A stretch of 64,000 nt of DNA from Symsagittifera roscoffensis. Its lineage: Eukaryota > Xenacoelomorpha > Acoela > Convolutidae. The stretch spans positions 12,374,368 to 12,438,367 of the forward strand of contig NC_087063.1 of the NCBI RefSeq assembly GCF_963678635.1. The letters run 5' to 3'. Within the stretch, counting starts at the first letter, position 1. Every line of letters begins with the position of its first letter. Shown in pieces: positions 25,602 through 38,392 of this stretch. The position numbers were made by a program, and so were the translations under genes. The notes under the pieces are model-generated. The model ran no database searches. It had not been told where the DNA came from and saw nothing but the letters and a program-made list of their open reading frames with translations.

Positions 25602-25673
25602 GGTCACATGGTGTAAGAGTCAGCACCTTGGACTTGAAATCCAAAGATCCGAGTTCAAGTCTCGGTGGGACCT
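25602..25673 (+). pseudogene. tRNA-Gln-derived copy with TGA anticodon
   Basis: TTG-lineage body in which a shift inside the loop (CTTGAAA instead of CTTTGAA/CTCTGAA) puts TGA, a Ser anticodon, at 25635-25637. The anticodon stem TTGGA/TCCAA and T arm are perfect. The acceptor GGTCACA/TGGGACC keeps the lineage's A-G mismatch, and the A box is altered (GTAAGAGTCAGCAC). Confidence 0.6.
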
Positions 25674-26286
25674 ACGGTTTTGCTGTTTTATACAGAGGTG
25701 CAACTACAGACTGGAAAGGAAGACGTAAATCACGACATCGAAAGGAATCCAGAAAAACAATAAAAAACCAGAACCTTCTAAACTAAATAAGCTTTTTGTA
25801 TTAACCGAGCGGACATTCAGCCGACAATAATTGAGTAAACGCCCATTGAGCCAAAATTCAAAGCAATTTCAAGATTAAATATTTTTCACAAAATGAAATA
25901 CGTGCACCAAGAAAAAACAAAAGCCTAACACAATAAGACAGAACAAAGCCTCCAAAACAGAATAACCCAAACCAAATAAACTATACAAAGAAATTAGGGT
26001 TATTAAACTTAAAAACTACAGGAGTCAATTAACCCATTTTTATTAGTTCAACAAAAAGCTAAATAATCTGAATTTTGATTTGTCGACAACGAAACCCGTT
26101 TATCAGCAGTTAAATACTAAAAGCAGTTTCACGTTGCAAAACCGATGGCACAATAAGGAGCAAACTTGTAGTCGTTTTCGAATATCTAGGTAGAATTTTT
26201 TGATGTACTTAGAGAATTCGGATGCATTCAGAGGTCTGAGAGAGGTTTTGTTACTTAAAATCACAAAAAAAATCTTTCATTTAAGG

Positions 26287-26358
26287 GGTCCAATGGTGTA
26301 ATGGTTAGCACCTTGGACTCTGAATGCAAAGATCCGAGTTCAAGTCTCGGTGAGACCT
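26287..26358 (+). pseudogene. tRNA-Gln-like (CTG), several mismatches
   Basis: The anticodon CTG is kept, but the acceptor GGTCCAA/TGAGACC has two mismatches and the anticodon stem TTGGA/TGCAA has one. T arm intact. Confidence 0.65.
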
Positions 26359-26649
26359 CGTTACGCTGTTTTAAAAATGTAGTTAGCTGTCGGATTAACA
26401 AAAATCATGAATCTAAAATCACATATCCGAGTGACATCCGAATCCGAACTACGAGATTTTACAAACTAGTCCGGTAGATGTTGAATGGTTTGAAGTCGCC
26501 GTCGAGGTCATTGCAGCTATGACTTCTTCAACTTTTTTAATAACAATAATCGGATTGCACAAAGCTGGTTATATCAAGCAAGCAATTGAAGCGACAAAAC
26601 TGAAACAAGTCAAGCTCTTGTTGAAAGCTAAAATCAAATCGTCAAAATT

Positions 26650-28570
26650 GGAAGGTTCAATGAAGCAATTTAATTACGCGAAAAAAACTTTGAAAAAATA
26701 GCCGAAACGCTTGCCAAAGCACATTTGAAATTTCATTATAAATAAGCAGGACTGTCAAACTAAACTTTCAAATGGGTTTAAAACTCATCATCACTTCATG
26801 GGTCAAAAGCTTGTGAAACTTTTCATCACAATTTTTAATGGCATTATTGAATGCGCTAAAATGGTAGCCAAGCTTTCCAAGCAATCTTAAACATCTAATT
26901 CTTAAAAATTTTCTTACGAGAATCAATACGCCAGAATCAAAGCGCAAACACCTCTTCTTTCCCGAGGCTGAAACTTCGATTTTTTTAAACTTAATTGGAC
27001 AAGAAAAAATTACCTAGAAATAACCTTTAAAGCAACTTGTAAGATGATTATTTTGCATAAATTTAAAAGTAAATACGCTTTTTTGAGATTTGATACATAA
27101 TTTTTCTTGTGAAGGTTCAATGAAGCAATTTAATTACGCGTAAAAACTTTGAAAAATAGCCGAAAAGCTTGCCAAAAAAATTCTGTCGAATTGCTTGCCA
27201 AAGCACATTTGAAATTTCATTAAAAACTAGCAGGACCGTCAAACTAAACTTCCAAATGGGTTTAAAACTCATCATCACTTCATGGGTCAAAAGCTTGTGA
27301 AACTTTTCATCACAATTTTTTAATGGCATTATTGAATGCACAAAAATGGTAGCCAAGCTTTCCAAGCAATCTTAAACATCTATTTCTTAAAAAATTTCTT
27401 ACGAGAATCAATGCGCCAGAATCAAAGCGCAAACACCTCTTCTTTCCCGAGGCTAAAACTTCGATTTTTTTAAACTTAATTGGACAAGAAAAAATTACGT
27501 AGAAGTAACCTTTAAAGTAACTTGTAAGTTGATTATTTTGCATAAATTTAAAAGTACATACGCTTTTTTTGAGATTTGATACATAATTTTTCTTGTGAAG
27601 GTTCAATGAAGCAATTTAATTATGCGTAAAAACTTAGAAAAAATAGCCGAAACGCTTGCCAAAAAAAATCTGTCGAAATGCTTGCCAAAGCACATTTGAA
27701 ATTTCATTAAAAACTAGCAGGACTGTCAAACTAAACTTCCAAATGGGTTTAAAACTCATTATCATTTCATGGGTCAAAAGCTTGTGAAACTTTTAATCAC
27801 AATTTTTTAATGGCATTATTGAATGCGCAAAAATGGTAGCGAAGCTTTCCAAGCAATCTTAAACATCTATTTCTTAAAAAAAATTTTATGAGAATCAATG
27901 CGCCAGAATCAAAGCGCAAACACCTCTTCTTTCCCGAGGCTAAAAATTCGATTTTTTTAAACTTAATTTGACAAGAAAAAATTACGTAGAAGTAACCTTT
28001 AAAGTAACTTGTAAGTTGATTATTTTGCATAAATTTAAAAGTACATACGCTTTTTTTGAGATTTGATACATAATTTTTCTTGTGAAGGTTCAATGAAGCA
28101 ATTTAATTACGCGTAAAAACTTAGAAAAAATAGCCGAAACGCTTGCCAAAAAAGTCTGTCGAAAAGCTTGCCAAAGCACATTTGAAATTTCATTAAAAAC
28201 TAGCAGGACTGTCAAACTAAACTTCCAAATGGCTTTAAAACTCATCATCATTTCATGGGTCAAAAGCTTGTGAAACTTTTCATCACAATTTTTTAATGGC
28301 ATTATTGAATGCGCAAAAATGGTAGCCAAGCTTTCCAAGCAATCTTAAACATCTATTTCTTAAATTTTTATTTACGAGAATCAATGCGCCAGAATCAAAG
28401 CGCAAACACCTCTTCTTTCCCGAGGCTAAAAATTCGATTTTTTTAAACTTAATTTGACAAGAAAAAATTACGTAGAAGTAACCTTTAAAGTAACTTGTAA
28501 GTTGATTATTTTGCATAAATTTAAAAGTACATACGTTTTTGTTGAGATTTGACCCACAAATTTTCTTGTG
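26650..28570. repeat. Four-copy sub-array of a ~486-bp segment of module C
   Basis: Within one long unit, the segment from GAAGGTTCAATGAAGCAATTTAATTACGCG through the CGCCAGAATCAAAGCGCAAAC block to TTTTTCTTGTG is repeated. Copies begin at about 26650, 27111, 27597 and 28085, giving periods of about 461, 486 and 488 bp. Each junction joins TTTTTCTTGTG to GAAGGTTCAATG. The last copy runs on into normal unit sequence. Confidence 0.85.
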
Positions 28571-29443
28571 AGAGAAGAAAGCTCATGATTAATTTCTTAA
28601 TTTGCGAACAGATCAAACCATCCCAAACCATCGCATGAACATTTCTATAGAAAAAAAAACAATAATAAAATTCAATTGATAGCTTGAAACAGTTCGCGAA
28701 AACTGTAAAAGCTAGTTCAACCAATGAATTCAAGTGACCTTACTTGCGAAAAAAAGTATTTTGATAACTCATTTCAAGAAACCAGCTAATTGAGCAAATA
28801 AATGAAAAATTTCAATTTTTTCTGAACAAGAATCTCTTTGTAAAAAGCTGTTAATATCAAGCAAGAAATTGAAGCAAAAAAAACTGAAACAAGTCAAGGT
28901 CATTTGAAAACAGAGCGACAAATCGTCAAAATTGCGTTATCAGACAGTTGTTATGGATTACGGAACAATTTGCTATGTGAACTACATTTACATAAAATTA
29001 CTTCTCAAGCAAGCTACTTCAGCGTTAAAGTGTCGAGATTTTTTTTTTGTTTTGATACCAGAAACTACTTTGCAAAAAATTGGAGTGCTTTCTAGCAAGC
29101 TGTTCAAGCGATGAAAAGTTGTTAATTTAGTTGTGCTCATTAAAAACTGGAAATATGAAGTTAATTTTACAGCTTGATTCATTTCGTACAAAAAATTTGC
29201 GCCACAAAAAACTACAAGATAATTAAGCCAGTAAATTCAAACGAGGCATCGAATTATTTCGAGTATTTGTATAGTCTTGAAACATTTCATTGCGATAGCC
29301 TTCATTGTTATAGGTGGCAACTTCAGACTCAAAGCTCTCAGATACTGGATCGGATTAGCATACACGCAACTTTATTCACCATTTATCTATGATAGGTTTT
29401 GAAAAGAGATCTATAAGAAACTCAACCTATCATCTTCAACAAA

Positions 29444-29515
29444 GGTCACATGGTGTAAAGGTCCGCACCTTGGACTTTGAATCCAAAGATCCGAGTTCAC
29501 GTCTCGGTGGGACCT
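29444..29515 (+). pseudogene. tRNA-Gln-like, TTG lineage
   Basis: The anticodon arm is intact with TTG. The acceptor GGTCACA/TGGGACC has the lineage mismatch, the D loop and A box are altered (GTAAAGGTCCGCAC), and the T loop reads TTCACGT. Confidence 0.65.
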
Positions 29516-30087
29516 AGTTTTGCTGTTTTATACAGAGGTGCAACAACAGACTGGAAAGGAAGACGTAAATCACCACACCGAAAGGATTCCAGAAAAACAG
29601 TAAAAAACCAGAACCTTCTAAACTAAATAAGCTTTTTGTATTAACCGAGCGGACATTCAGCAGACAATAAGTGAGTAAACGCCCATTGAGCCGAAATTCA
29701 AAGCAATTTCAAGATTAAATATTTTTCACAAAATGAAATACGTGCACTAAGAAAAAACAAAAGCCTAACACAATAAGACAGAACAAAGCCTCTAAAACAG
29801 AATAACCCAAACCAAATAAACTATACAAAGAAGTTAGGGTTATTAAACTTACAAACTACAGGAGTCAATTAACCCATTTTTATTAGTTCAACAGAAAGCT
29901 AAATAATCTGAATTTTGATTTGTAGACAACGAAACCCGTTTAACAGCAGTTAAACACTAAAAGCAGTTTCACGTTGCAAAACGTTGTGGGTAAAATTTTT
30001 GATGTAATTAGAGAATTCGGATGCATTCAGAGGTCTGAGAGAGGTTTTGTTACTTAAAATCACACAAAAAAAATCATACATTTAAGC

Positions 30088-30159
30088 GGTCCCATGGTGT
30101 AATGGTTAGCACCTTGGACTCTGAATCCAAAGATCCGAGTTCAAGTCTCGTTGGGACCT
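30088..30159 (+). tRNA. tRNA-Gln (CTG), one T-stem mismatch
   Basis: Acceptor, D and anticodon stems are perfect and the anticodon is CTG. The T stem CCGAG/CTCGT has one broken pair. TTTT follows in CGATGTTTTAAAAC. Confidence 0.62.
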
Positions 30160-30586
30160 CGTTGCGATGTTTTAAAACTGTACTTAGCTGTCGGATTAAC
30201 AACAATCATGAATCTAAAATCACATATCCGAGTGACATCCGAATCTGAACTACGAGATTTTACAAACTAGTCCGGTAGATGTTGAATGGTTAAAAGTCGC
30301 CGTCGAGGTCATTGCAGCTAAAACTTCTTCAACTTTTTTTAATAACAAGAATCGGATTGCACAAAGCTGGTTATATCAAGCAAGCAAGGCCTTGAATTAT
30401 TTCGAGTGTTTGTAAAATCTTGAAACAGTTCATTGGGATAGCCTTCATTGGGTTAGTTGGCAACTTCAGACTCAAAGCTCTCAGATACTGGATCGGATTA
30501 GTATACACGCAACTTTATTCACCATTTATCAATGATAGGTTTTGAAAAGAGATCTATAAGAAACTCAACCTTTCATCTTCAACGGA

Positions 30587-30658
30587 GGTCACATGGTGTA
30601 AGGGTCAGCACCTTGGACTTTGAATCCAAAGATCCGAGTTCAAGTCTCGATGGGACCT
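30587..30658 (+). pseudogene. tRNA-Gln-like, TTG lineage
   Basis: Anticodon arm intact (TTG). Acceptor GGTCACA/TGGGACC has one mismatch, the T stem CCGAG/CTCGA one mismatch, and the A box reads GTAAGGGTCAGCAC. It lies only 1,143 bp after the previous TTG copy, because a deletion joined AAGCAAG to GCCTTGAATTATT at about 30388. Confidence 0.65.
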
Positions 30659-31273
30659 ACAGTTTTGCTGTTTTATACAAAGGTGCAACTACAGACTGGA
30701 AAGGAAGACGTAAATCACGACATCGAAAGGAATCCAGAAAAACAATAAAAAACCAGAACCTTCTAAACTAAATAAGCTTTTTGTATTAACCGAGCGGACA
30801 TTCAGCCGACAATAAGTGAGTAAACGCCCATTGAGCCAAAATTCAAAGCAATTTCAAGATTAAATATTTTTCACAAAATGAAATACGTGCACCAAGAAAA
30901 AACAAAAGCCTAGCACAATAAGACAGAACAAAGCTTCTAAAACAGAATAACCCAAACCAAATAAACTATACAAATAAGTTAGGGTTATTAAACTTACAAA
31001 CTACAGGAGTCAATTAACCCATTTTTATTAGTTCAACAAAAAGCTTAATAATCTGAATTTTATGTTGTAGATAACGAAACCTGTTTATCAGCAGTTAACC
31101 ACTACAAGCAGTTTCACGTTGAAAAATCGATGACACAATAAGGAGCAAACTGGTAGTCGTTTTCGAATATCTGGGTAGATTTTTTTGATGTATTTAGAGA
31201 ATTCAGATGCATTCAGAGGTCTGAGAGAGGTTTTGTTACTTCAAATCACGCAAAAAAAAACTTTCATTTAAGC

Positions 31274-31345
31274 GGTCCCATGGTGTAATGGTTAGCACCT
31301 TGGACTCTGAATCCAAAGATCCGAGTTCAAGTCTCGGTGGAACCT
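31274..31345 (+). tRNA. tRNA-Gln (CTG), one acceptor mismatch
   Basis: All stems except one pair fit. The acceptor GGTCCCA/TGGAACC has a C-A clash at pair 4. The anticodon is CTG. No TTTT closely downstream (CGTTGCGCTGTTTCAATATTG). Confidence 0.6.
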
Positions 31346-31526
31346 CGTTGCGCTGTTTCAATATTGTAGTTAGCTGTCGGATTAACAACAACCATGAATC
31401 TAAAATCACATATCCGAATGACATCCGAATCTGAACTACGCGATTGTACAAACTAGTCCGGTAGATGTTGAATGGTTAAAAGTCGCCGTCGAGGTCATTG
31501 CAGCTAAGACTTCTTCAAATTTTTTT

Positions 31527-31955
31527 AATAACAAGAATCGGTTTGCACAAAGCTGGTTATATCAAGCAAGCAATTGAAGCGACAAAACTGAAACAAGTCA
31601 AGCTCTTGTTGAAAGCTAAAATCAAATCGTCAAAATTGGAAGGTTCAATGAAGCAATTTAATTACGCGACAAACTTTGAAAAAATTATGCAGTACACAGC
31701 CAAACTGTACCTTTTTTAATCCACAACAATCTTTTTTCTTTAATAACAAGAATCGGTTTGCACAAAGCTGGTTATATCAAGCAAGCAATTGAAGCGACAA
31801 AACTGAAACAAGTCAAGCTCTTGTTGAAAGCTAAAATCAAATCGTCAAAATTGGAAGGTTCAATGAAGCTATTTAATTACCCGAAAAACTTTGAAAAAAT
31901 TATGCAGTACACAGCCAAACTGTACCTTTTTTAATCCACAACAATCTTTTTTTCT
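31527..31955. repeat. 215-bp tandem duplication of module A
   Basis: AATAACAAGAATCGGTTTGC starts at 31527 and again at 31742, each followed by the module A sequence to CAAACTGTACC. The same duplication is present in the sister block, with starts at 39219 and 39434, showing that it predates the block duplication. Confidence 0.85.
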
Positions 31956-34433
31956 TTAGTATTTTTGCTGTTCTGGATTCCACAGACACATGTCTATATC
32001 ATACAGCGGCTCTAAATGCTCATTTAATTCTTTGAACTTTACGCTCTTCGCGGACTCCGAGACACAATATATGTGTCCACAACTTTTATGTTATAAGATG
32101 GTTGTTTGTGGATTCCGCATTAATTCGCTAAGTTAATTACATTTACATAAAATTACTTTTCAAGAAAGCTATTTTAGCGTTAAAACTTCGAAATTTTTCA
32201 GTTTGTTTTCATTGCGGAAACTGTTAGCGAAAAAAAGAAGTAATTTTGAGCAAGCAATTTTTGGAAAAATATGCCGAAACGCTTGCCAAAAAAAGTCTGT
32301 CGAAATGCTTGCCAAAACTCATTTGAAATTTCATTAAAAACTAGCAGGACTGTCAAACTAAACTTTCAAATTGGTTTAAAACTCATCATCACTTCATGGA
32401 TAGAAAGCTTTTGAAACTTTTCATCACAATTTTTTAATGGCATTAATGAATGCGCAAAAATGGTAGCGAAGCTTTCCAAGCAATCTTAAACATAATTTCT
32501 TAAAAATTTTCTTAGGAGAATCAATGCGCCAGAATCAAAGCGCAAACACCTCTTCTTTCCCGAGGCTAAAATTTCGATTTTTTTTAAATTAATTTGACAA
32601 GAAAAAATTACGTAGAAGTAACCTTCAAAGTAACTTGTAAATTGTTTATTTTGCATAAGTTTAAAAGTACATACGCTTTTTTTGAGATTTGACCCACAAT
32701 TTTTCTTGTGAGAGAAGAAAGCTCATAATAAATTTCTTAATTTGCGAACAGAGCAAACCATTCCAAACCATCGCATGAACTTTTCTATAGAAAAGAAAAA
32801 ACAATAATAAAATTCAATTGATAGCTTGAAACAGTTCGCGAAAACCGTAAAAGCTAGTTCAACCAATGAATTCAAGTGACCTTACTTGCGAAAAAAGTTA
32901 TTTTGATAACTCATTTCAAGAAACCAGTTAATTGTGCAAATAAATGAAAAGTTTCAAACTTTTCTGAACAAGAATCTCTTTTCAAAAAGCTGGTTACATC
33001 AAGCAAGAAATTGAAGCGACAAAACTGAAACAAGTCAAGCTTTTGTTGAAAGCTAAAATCAAATCGTCAAAATTGGAAGGTTCAATGAAGCAATTTAATT
33101 ACGCGAGAAAACTTTGAAAAAATAGCCGAAACGCTTGCCAAAAAAGGTCTGTCGAAATGCTTGCCAAAGCTCATTTGAAATTTCATTAAAAACTAGCAGG
33201 ACTGTCAAACTAAACTTTCAAATGGGTTTATAACTCATCATCACTTCATGGGTCAAAAGCTTGTGAAACTTTTCATCACAATTTTTTAATGGCATTATTG
33301 AATGCGCAAAAAAGGTAGCCAAGCTTTCAAAGCAATCTTAAACATCTTATTCTTAAAAATTTATTTTCTTACGATAATCAATGCGCCAGAATCAAAGCGC
33401 AAACACCTCTTCTTTCCCGCGGCTAAAATTTCGATTTTTTAAACTTAATTTGACAAGAAAAAATTACGTAGAAGTAACCTTTAAAGTAACTTGTAAGTTG
33501 ATTATTTTGCATAAATTTAAAAGTACATACGCTTTTTCTGAGATTTGACCCGCAATTTTTCTTGTGAGTGAAGAAATCTCAAGGTTAAGTGCTTAATTTG
33601 CGAACAGATCAAACCATCCTAAACCATCGCAGAAACATTTCTATAAAAAAAACAATAATAAAATTCAATTGATAGCTTGAAACAGTTCGCGAAAACCGTA
33701 AAAGCTAGTTCAACCAATGAATTCAAGTGACCTTACTTGCGAAAAAAGTTATTTTGATAACTCATTTCAAGAAACCAGTTAATTGTGCAAATAAATGAAA
33801 AGTTTCAAACATTTCTGAACAAGAATCTCTTTGCAAAAAGCTGGTTATCTCAAGCAAGAAATTGAAGCGAAAAAAACTGAAACAAGTCAAGGTCATTTGA
33901 AAGCAGAGCGACAAATCGTCACAATTGCGTTATAAGATAGTTGTTATGGATTACGCAACAATTTGCTATGTGAGTTACATTTACATAAATTTACTTCTCA
34001 AGCAAGCTACTTCAGCGTTAAAATGTCAAGATTTTTCTATTTTTTTGATAGCAGAAACTACTTTGCAAAAAATTGGAGTGCTTTCTAGCGAGCTGTTCAA
34101 GCGATGAAAAATTGTTAATTTAGTTGTGCTCATTAAAAACTGGAAATATGAAGTTAACTTTACAGCTTGATTTATTTCGTACAAAAAGTTTGAGCCATAA
34201 AAAAACTACAGAAAAATTGAGCCAGTAAGTTCAAACGAGGCCTTGAATTATTTCGAGTGTTTGTATAATCTTGAAACAGTTCATTGGGATAGCCTTCATT
34301 GGGTTAGTTGGCAACTTCAGACTCAAAGCTCTCAGATACTGGATCGGATTAGCATACACGCAACTTTATTCACCATTGATCTATGATAGGTTTTGAAAAG
34401 AGATAAGAAACTCAACCTTTCATCTTCAACGGA

Positions 34434-34505
34434 GGTCACATGGTGTAAAGTTCAGCACCTTGGACTTTGAAAACAAAGATCCGAGTTCAAGTCTCGGTGG
34501 GACCT
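34434..34505 (+). pseudogene. tRNA-Gln-like, TTG lineage
   Basis: Anticodon TTG, but the anticodon stem is broken (TTGGA/AACAA). The acceptor GGTCACA/TGGGACC has the lineage mismatch and the A box reads GTAAAGTTCAGCAC. T arm intact. Identical changes recur at 35947. Confidence 0.7.
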
Positions 34506-35077
34506 ACAGTTTTAATGTTTTATACAGCGTGCAACTACAGACTGGAAAGGAAGACGTAAACCACGACGCCGAAAGCAATCCAGAAAAACAGTAAAAAACC
34601 AGAACCTTCTAAACTAAATAAGCTTTTTGTATTAACCGAGCGGACATTCAGCCGACAATAAGTGAGTAAACGCCCATTGAGCCGAAATTCAAAGCAGTTT
34701 CAAGATTAAATATTTTTCACAAAATGAAATACGTGCACCAAGAAAAAACAAAAGCCTAGCACAATAAGACAGAACAAAGCTTCTAAAACAGAATAACCCA
34801 AACCAAATAACTATACAAAGAAGTTAGGGTTATTAAATTTACAAACTACAGGAGTCAATTAACCCATTTTTAATAGTTCAACAAAAAGCTAAATAATCTG
34901 AATTTTGATTTGTAGACAACGAAACCCGTTTATCAGCAGTTAAACACTAAAAGCAGTTTCACGTTGCAAAACGTTCTGGGTAAAATTTTTGATGTAATTA
35001 GAGAATTCGGATGCATTCAGAGGTCTGAGAGAGGTTTTGTTACTTAAAATCACACAAAAAAAATCATACGTTTAAGC

Positions 35078-35149
35078 GGTCCCATGGTGTAATGGTTAGC
35101 ACCTTGGACTCTGAATCCAAAGATCCGAGTTCAAGTCTCGGTGGGACCT
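35078..35149 (+). tRNA. tRNA-Gln (CTG), intact
   Basis: Every stem pairs: GGTCCCA/TGGGACC, GTGT/GCAC, TTGGA/TCCAA, CCGAG/CTCGG. The anticodon CTG is at 35111-35113. A box and B box (GGTTCAAGTC type; here GAGTTCAAGTC) are in place, and TTTT lies at 35160-35163. One of the two best CTG copies and the best candidate for an active gene, since it also has a terminator. It would decode CAG. Confidence 0.9.
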
Positions 35150-35946
35150 CGTTGCGATGTTTTAAAATTGCAGTTAGCTGTCGGATTAACAACAATCATG
35201 AATCTAAAATCACATATCCGAGTGACATCCGAATCTGAACTACGAGATTTTACAAACTAGTCCGGTAGATGTTGAATGGTTAAAAGTCGCCGTCGAGGTC
35301 ATTGAAGCTAAGACTTCTTCAACTTTTTTTAATAACAAGAATCGGTTTGCACAAAGCTGGTTATTCAAGAAAGCAATTGAAGCGACAAAACTGAAACAAG
35401 TCAAGGTCATTTGAAAGCAGAGCGACAAATCGTCACAATTGCGTTATAAGATAGTTGTTATGGATTACGCAACAATTTGCTATGTGAATTACATTTACAT
35501 AAATTTACTTCTCAAGCAAGCTACTTCAGCGTTAAAATGTCGAGATTTTTCTATTTTTTTGATAGCAGAAACTACTTTGCAAAAAATTGGAGTGCTTTCT
35601 AGCGAGCTGTTCAAGCGATGAAAAATTGTTAATTTAGTTGTGCTCATTAAAAACTGGAAATATGAAGTTAACTTTACAGCTTGATTTATTTCGTACAAAA
35701 CGTTTGAGCCATAAAAAACTACAGAAAAATTGAGCCAGTAAGTTCAAATGAGGCCTTGAATTATTTCGAGTGTTTGTATAATCTTGAAACAGTTCATTGG
35801 GATAGCCTTCATTGGGTTAGTTGGCAACTTCAGACTCAAAGCTCTCAGATACTGGATCGGATTAGCATACACGCAACTTTATTCACCATTGATCTATGAT
35901 AGGTTTTGAAAAGAGATAAGAAACTCAACCTTTCATCTTCAACGGA

Positions 35947-36018
35947 GGTCACATGGTGTAAAGTTCAGCACCTTGGACTTTGAAAACAAAGATCCGAGTT
36001 CAAGTCTCGGTGGGACCT
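35947..36018 (+). pseudogene. tRNA-Gln-like, TTG lineage (copy of 34434)
   Basis: Carries the same changes as 34434, from which it descends by the 1,513-bp tandem duplication. Confidence 0.7.
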
Positions 36019-36590
36019 ACAGTTTTAATGTTTTATACAGAGTGCAACTACAGACTGGAAAGGAAGACGTAAACCACGACGCCGAAAGCAATCCAGAAAA
36101 ACAGTAAAAAACCAGAACCTTCTAAACTAAATAAGCTTTTTGTATTAACCGAGCGGACATTCAGCCGACAATAAGTGAGTAAACGCCCATTGAGCCGAAA
36201 TTCAAAGCAGTTTCAAGATTAAATATTTTTCACAAAATGAAATACGTGCACCAAGAAAAAACAAAAGCCTAACACAATAAGACAGAACAAAACCTCTAAA
36301 ACAGAATAACCCAAACCAAATAACTATACAACGAAGTTAGGGTTATTAAATTTACAAACTACAGGAGTCAATTAACCCATTTTTAATAGTTCAACAAAAA
36401 GCTAAATAATCTGAATTTTGATTTGTAGACAACGAAACCCGTTTATCAGCAGTTAAACATTAAAAGCAGTTTCACGTTGCAAAACGTTCTGGGTAAAATT
36501 TTTGATGTAATTAGAGAATTCGGATGCATTCAGAGGTCTGAGAGAGGTTTTGTTACTTAAAATCACACAAAAAAAATCATACATTTAAGC

Positions 36591-36662
36591 GGTCTCATGG
36601 TGTAATGGTTAGCACCTTGGACTCTGAATCCAAACATCCGAGTTCAAGTCTCGGTGGGACCT
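36591..36662 (+). tRNA. tRNA-Gln (CTG), intact with one wobble
   Basis: Acceptor GGTCTCA/TGGGACC has one T-G wobble; the other stems are perfect and the anticodon is CTG. The variable loop has CATC for GATC. TTTT at 36673-36676. Sister of the copy at 35078. Confidence 0.85.
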
Positions 36663-38320
36663 CGTTGCGATGTTTTAAAATTGTAGTTAGCTGTCGGATT
36701 AACAACAATCATGAATCTAAAATCACATATCCGAGTGACATCCGAATCTGAACTACGAGATTATACAAACTAGTCCGGTAGATGTTGAATGGTTAAAAGT
36801 CGCCGTCGAGGTCATTGAAGCTAAGACTTCTTCAACTTTTTTTAATAACAAGAATCGGTTTGCACAAAGCTGGTTATTCAAGCAAGCAATTGAAGCGACA
36901 AAACTGAAACAAGTCAAGCTCTGGTTGAAAGCTAAAATCAAATCGTCAAAGTTGGAAGGTTCAATGAAGCAATTTAATTACGCGAAAAAGCTTCGGAAAA
37001 ATAGCCGAAACGCTTGCCAAAAAAAGTCTGTCGACATGCTTGCCAAAGCAAATTTGAAATTTCATTAAAAACTAGCATGACTGTCAAACTAAACTTTCAA
37101 ATGGGTTTAAAACTCATCATCACTTCATGGGTCAAAAGCTTGTGAAACTTTTCATCAATTTTTAATGGCATTATTGAATGCGCAAAAATGGTAGCCAGGC
37201 TTTCCAAGCAATCTTAAACATCTCATTCTTAAATATTTTCTTACGAGAATCAATGCGCCAGAATCAAAGCGCATACACCTCTTCTTTTCCGAGGCTAAAA
37301 TTTCGATTTTTTTAAACTTAATTTGACAAGAAAAAATTACGTAGAATTAACCTTTAAAGTAACTTGTAAGTTGATTATTTTGCATAAATTTAAAAGTACA
37401 TATGCTTTTTTTTGAGATTTGACCCACAATTTTTCTTGTGAAAGAAGAAAACTCATGATTAATTTCTTAATTTGCAAACAGATCAAACCATCCCAAACCA
37501 TCGCATGAACATTTCTATAGAAAAAAAAACAATAAAAAAATTCAATTGATAGCTTGAAACAGTTCGCGAAAACCGTAAAAGCTAGTTCAACCAAGGAATT
37601 CAAGCGAACTTACTTGCGAAAAAAGTTATTTTGATAACTCATTTCAAGAAACCAGCTAATTGAGCAAATAAATGAAAAGTTTCAAACTTTTCTGAAAAAG
37701 AATCTCTTTGCAAAAAGCTGGTTATATCAAGCAAGAAATTGAAGCGAAAAAAACTGAAACAAGTCAAGGTCATTTGAAAGCAGAGCGACAAATCTTCAAA
37801 ATTGCGTTATAAGACAGTTGACAGTTGTTATGGATTACGCAACAATTTGCTATGTGAACTACATTTACATATATTTACTTCTCAAGCAAGCTACTTCAGC
37901 GTTAAAATGTCGGGATTTTTCTTTTTGTTTTGATAGCAGAAACTATTTTGCAAAAAATTGGAGTGCTTTCTAGCAAGCTGTTCATGCGATGAAAGTTGTT
38001 AATTTAGTTGTGCTCATTAAAAACTGGAAATACGAAGTTAACTTTACAGCTTGATTTGTTTCGTACAAAAAGTTTGAGCCACAAAAAACTACAGAAAAAT
38101 TGAGCCATTAAGTTCAAACGAGGCCTTGAATTATTTCGAGTGTTTGTAAAATCTTGAAACAGTTCATTGGGATAGCCTTCATTGGGTTAGTTGGCAACTT
38201 CAGACTCAAAGCTCTCAGATACTGGATCGGATTAGCATACACGCAACTTTATTCACCATTTATCAATGATAGGTTTTGAAAAGAGATCTATAAGAAACTC
38301 AACCTTCCATCTTCAACGGA

Positions 38321-38392
38321 GGTCACATGGTGTAAGGGTCAGCACCTTGGACTTTGAATCCAAAGATCCGAGTTAAAGTCTCGGTGGGACCT
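38321..38392 (+). pseudogene. tRNA-Gln-like, TTG lineage
   Basis: Anticodon arm intact (TTG). Acceptor GGTCACA/TGGGACC mismatch, A box GTAAGGGTCAGCAC, and the T loop reads TTAAAGT, which damages the B box. Confidence 0.68.

Larger units (their letters stand above)
33880..36905. repeat. 1,513-bp tandem duplication carrying both tRNA types
   Basis: 33880-35392 and 35393-36905 are nearly identical. Each contains a TTG-lineage tRNA (34434 and 35947) and a CTG tRNA (35078 and 36591). The junction at about 35393-35410 joins the end of module A (CTGAAACAAGTCAAG) to the continuation of the second A-like module (GTCATTTGAAAGCAGAGC). Recombination therefore occurred between the two A-like modules of a unit. 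Confidence 0.85.
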
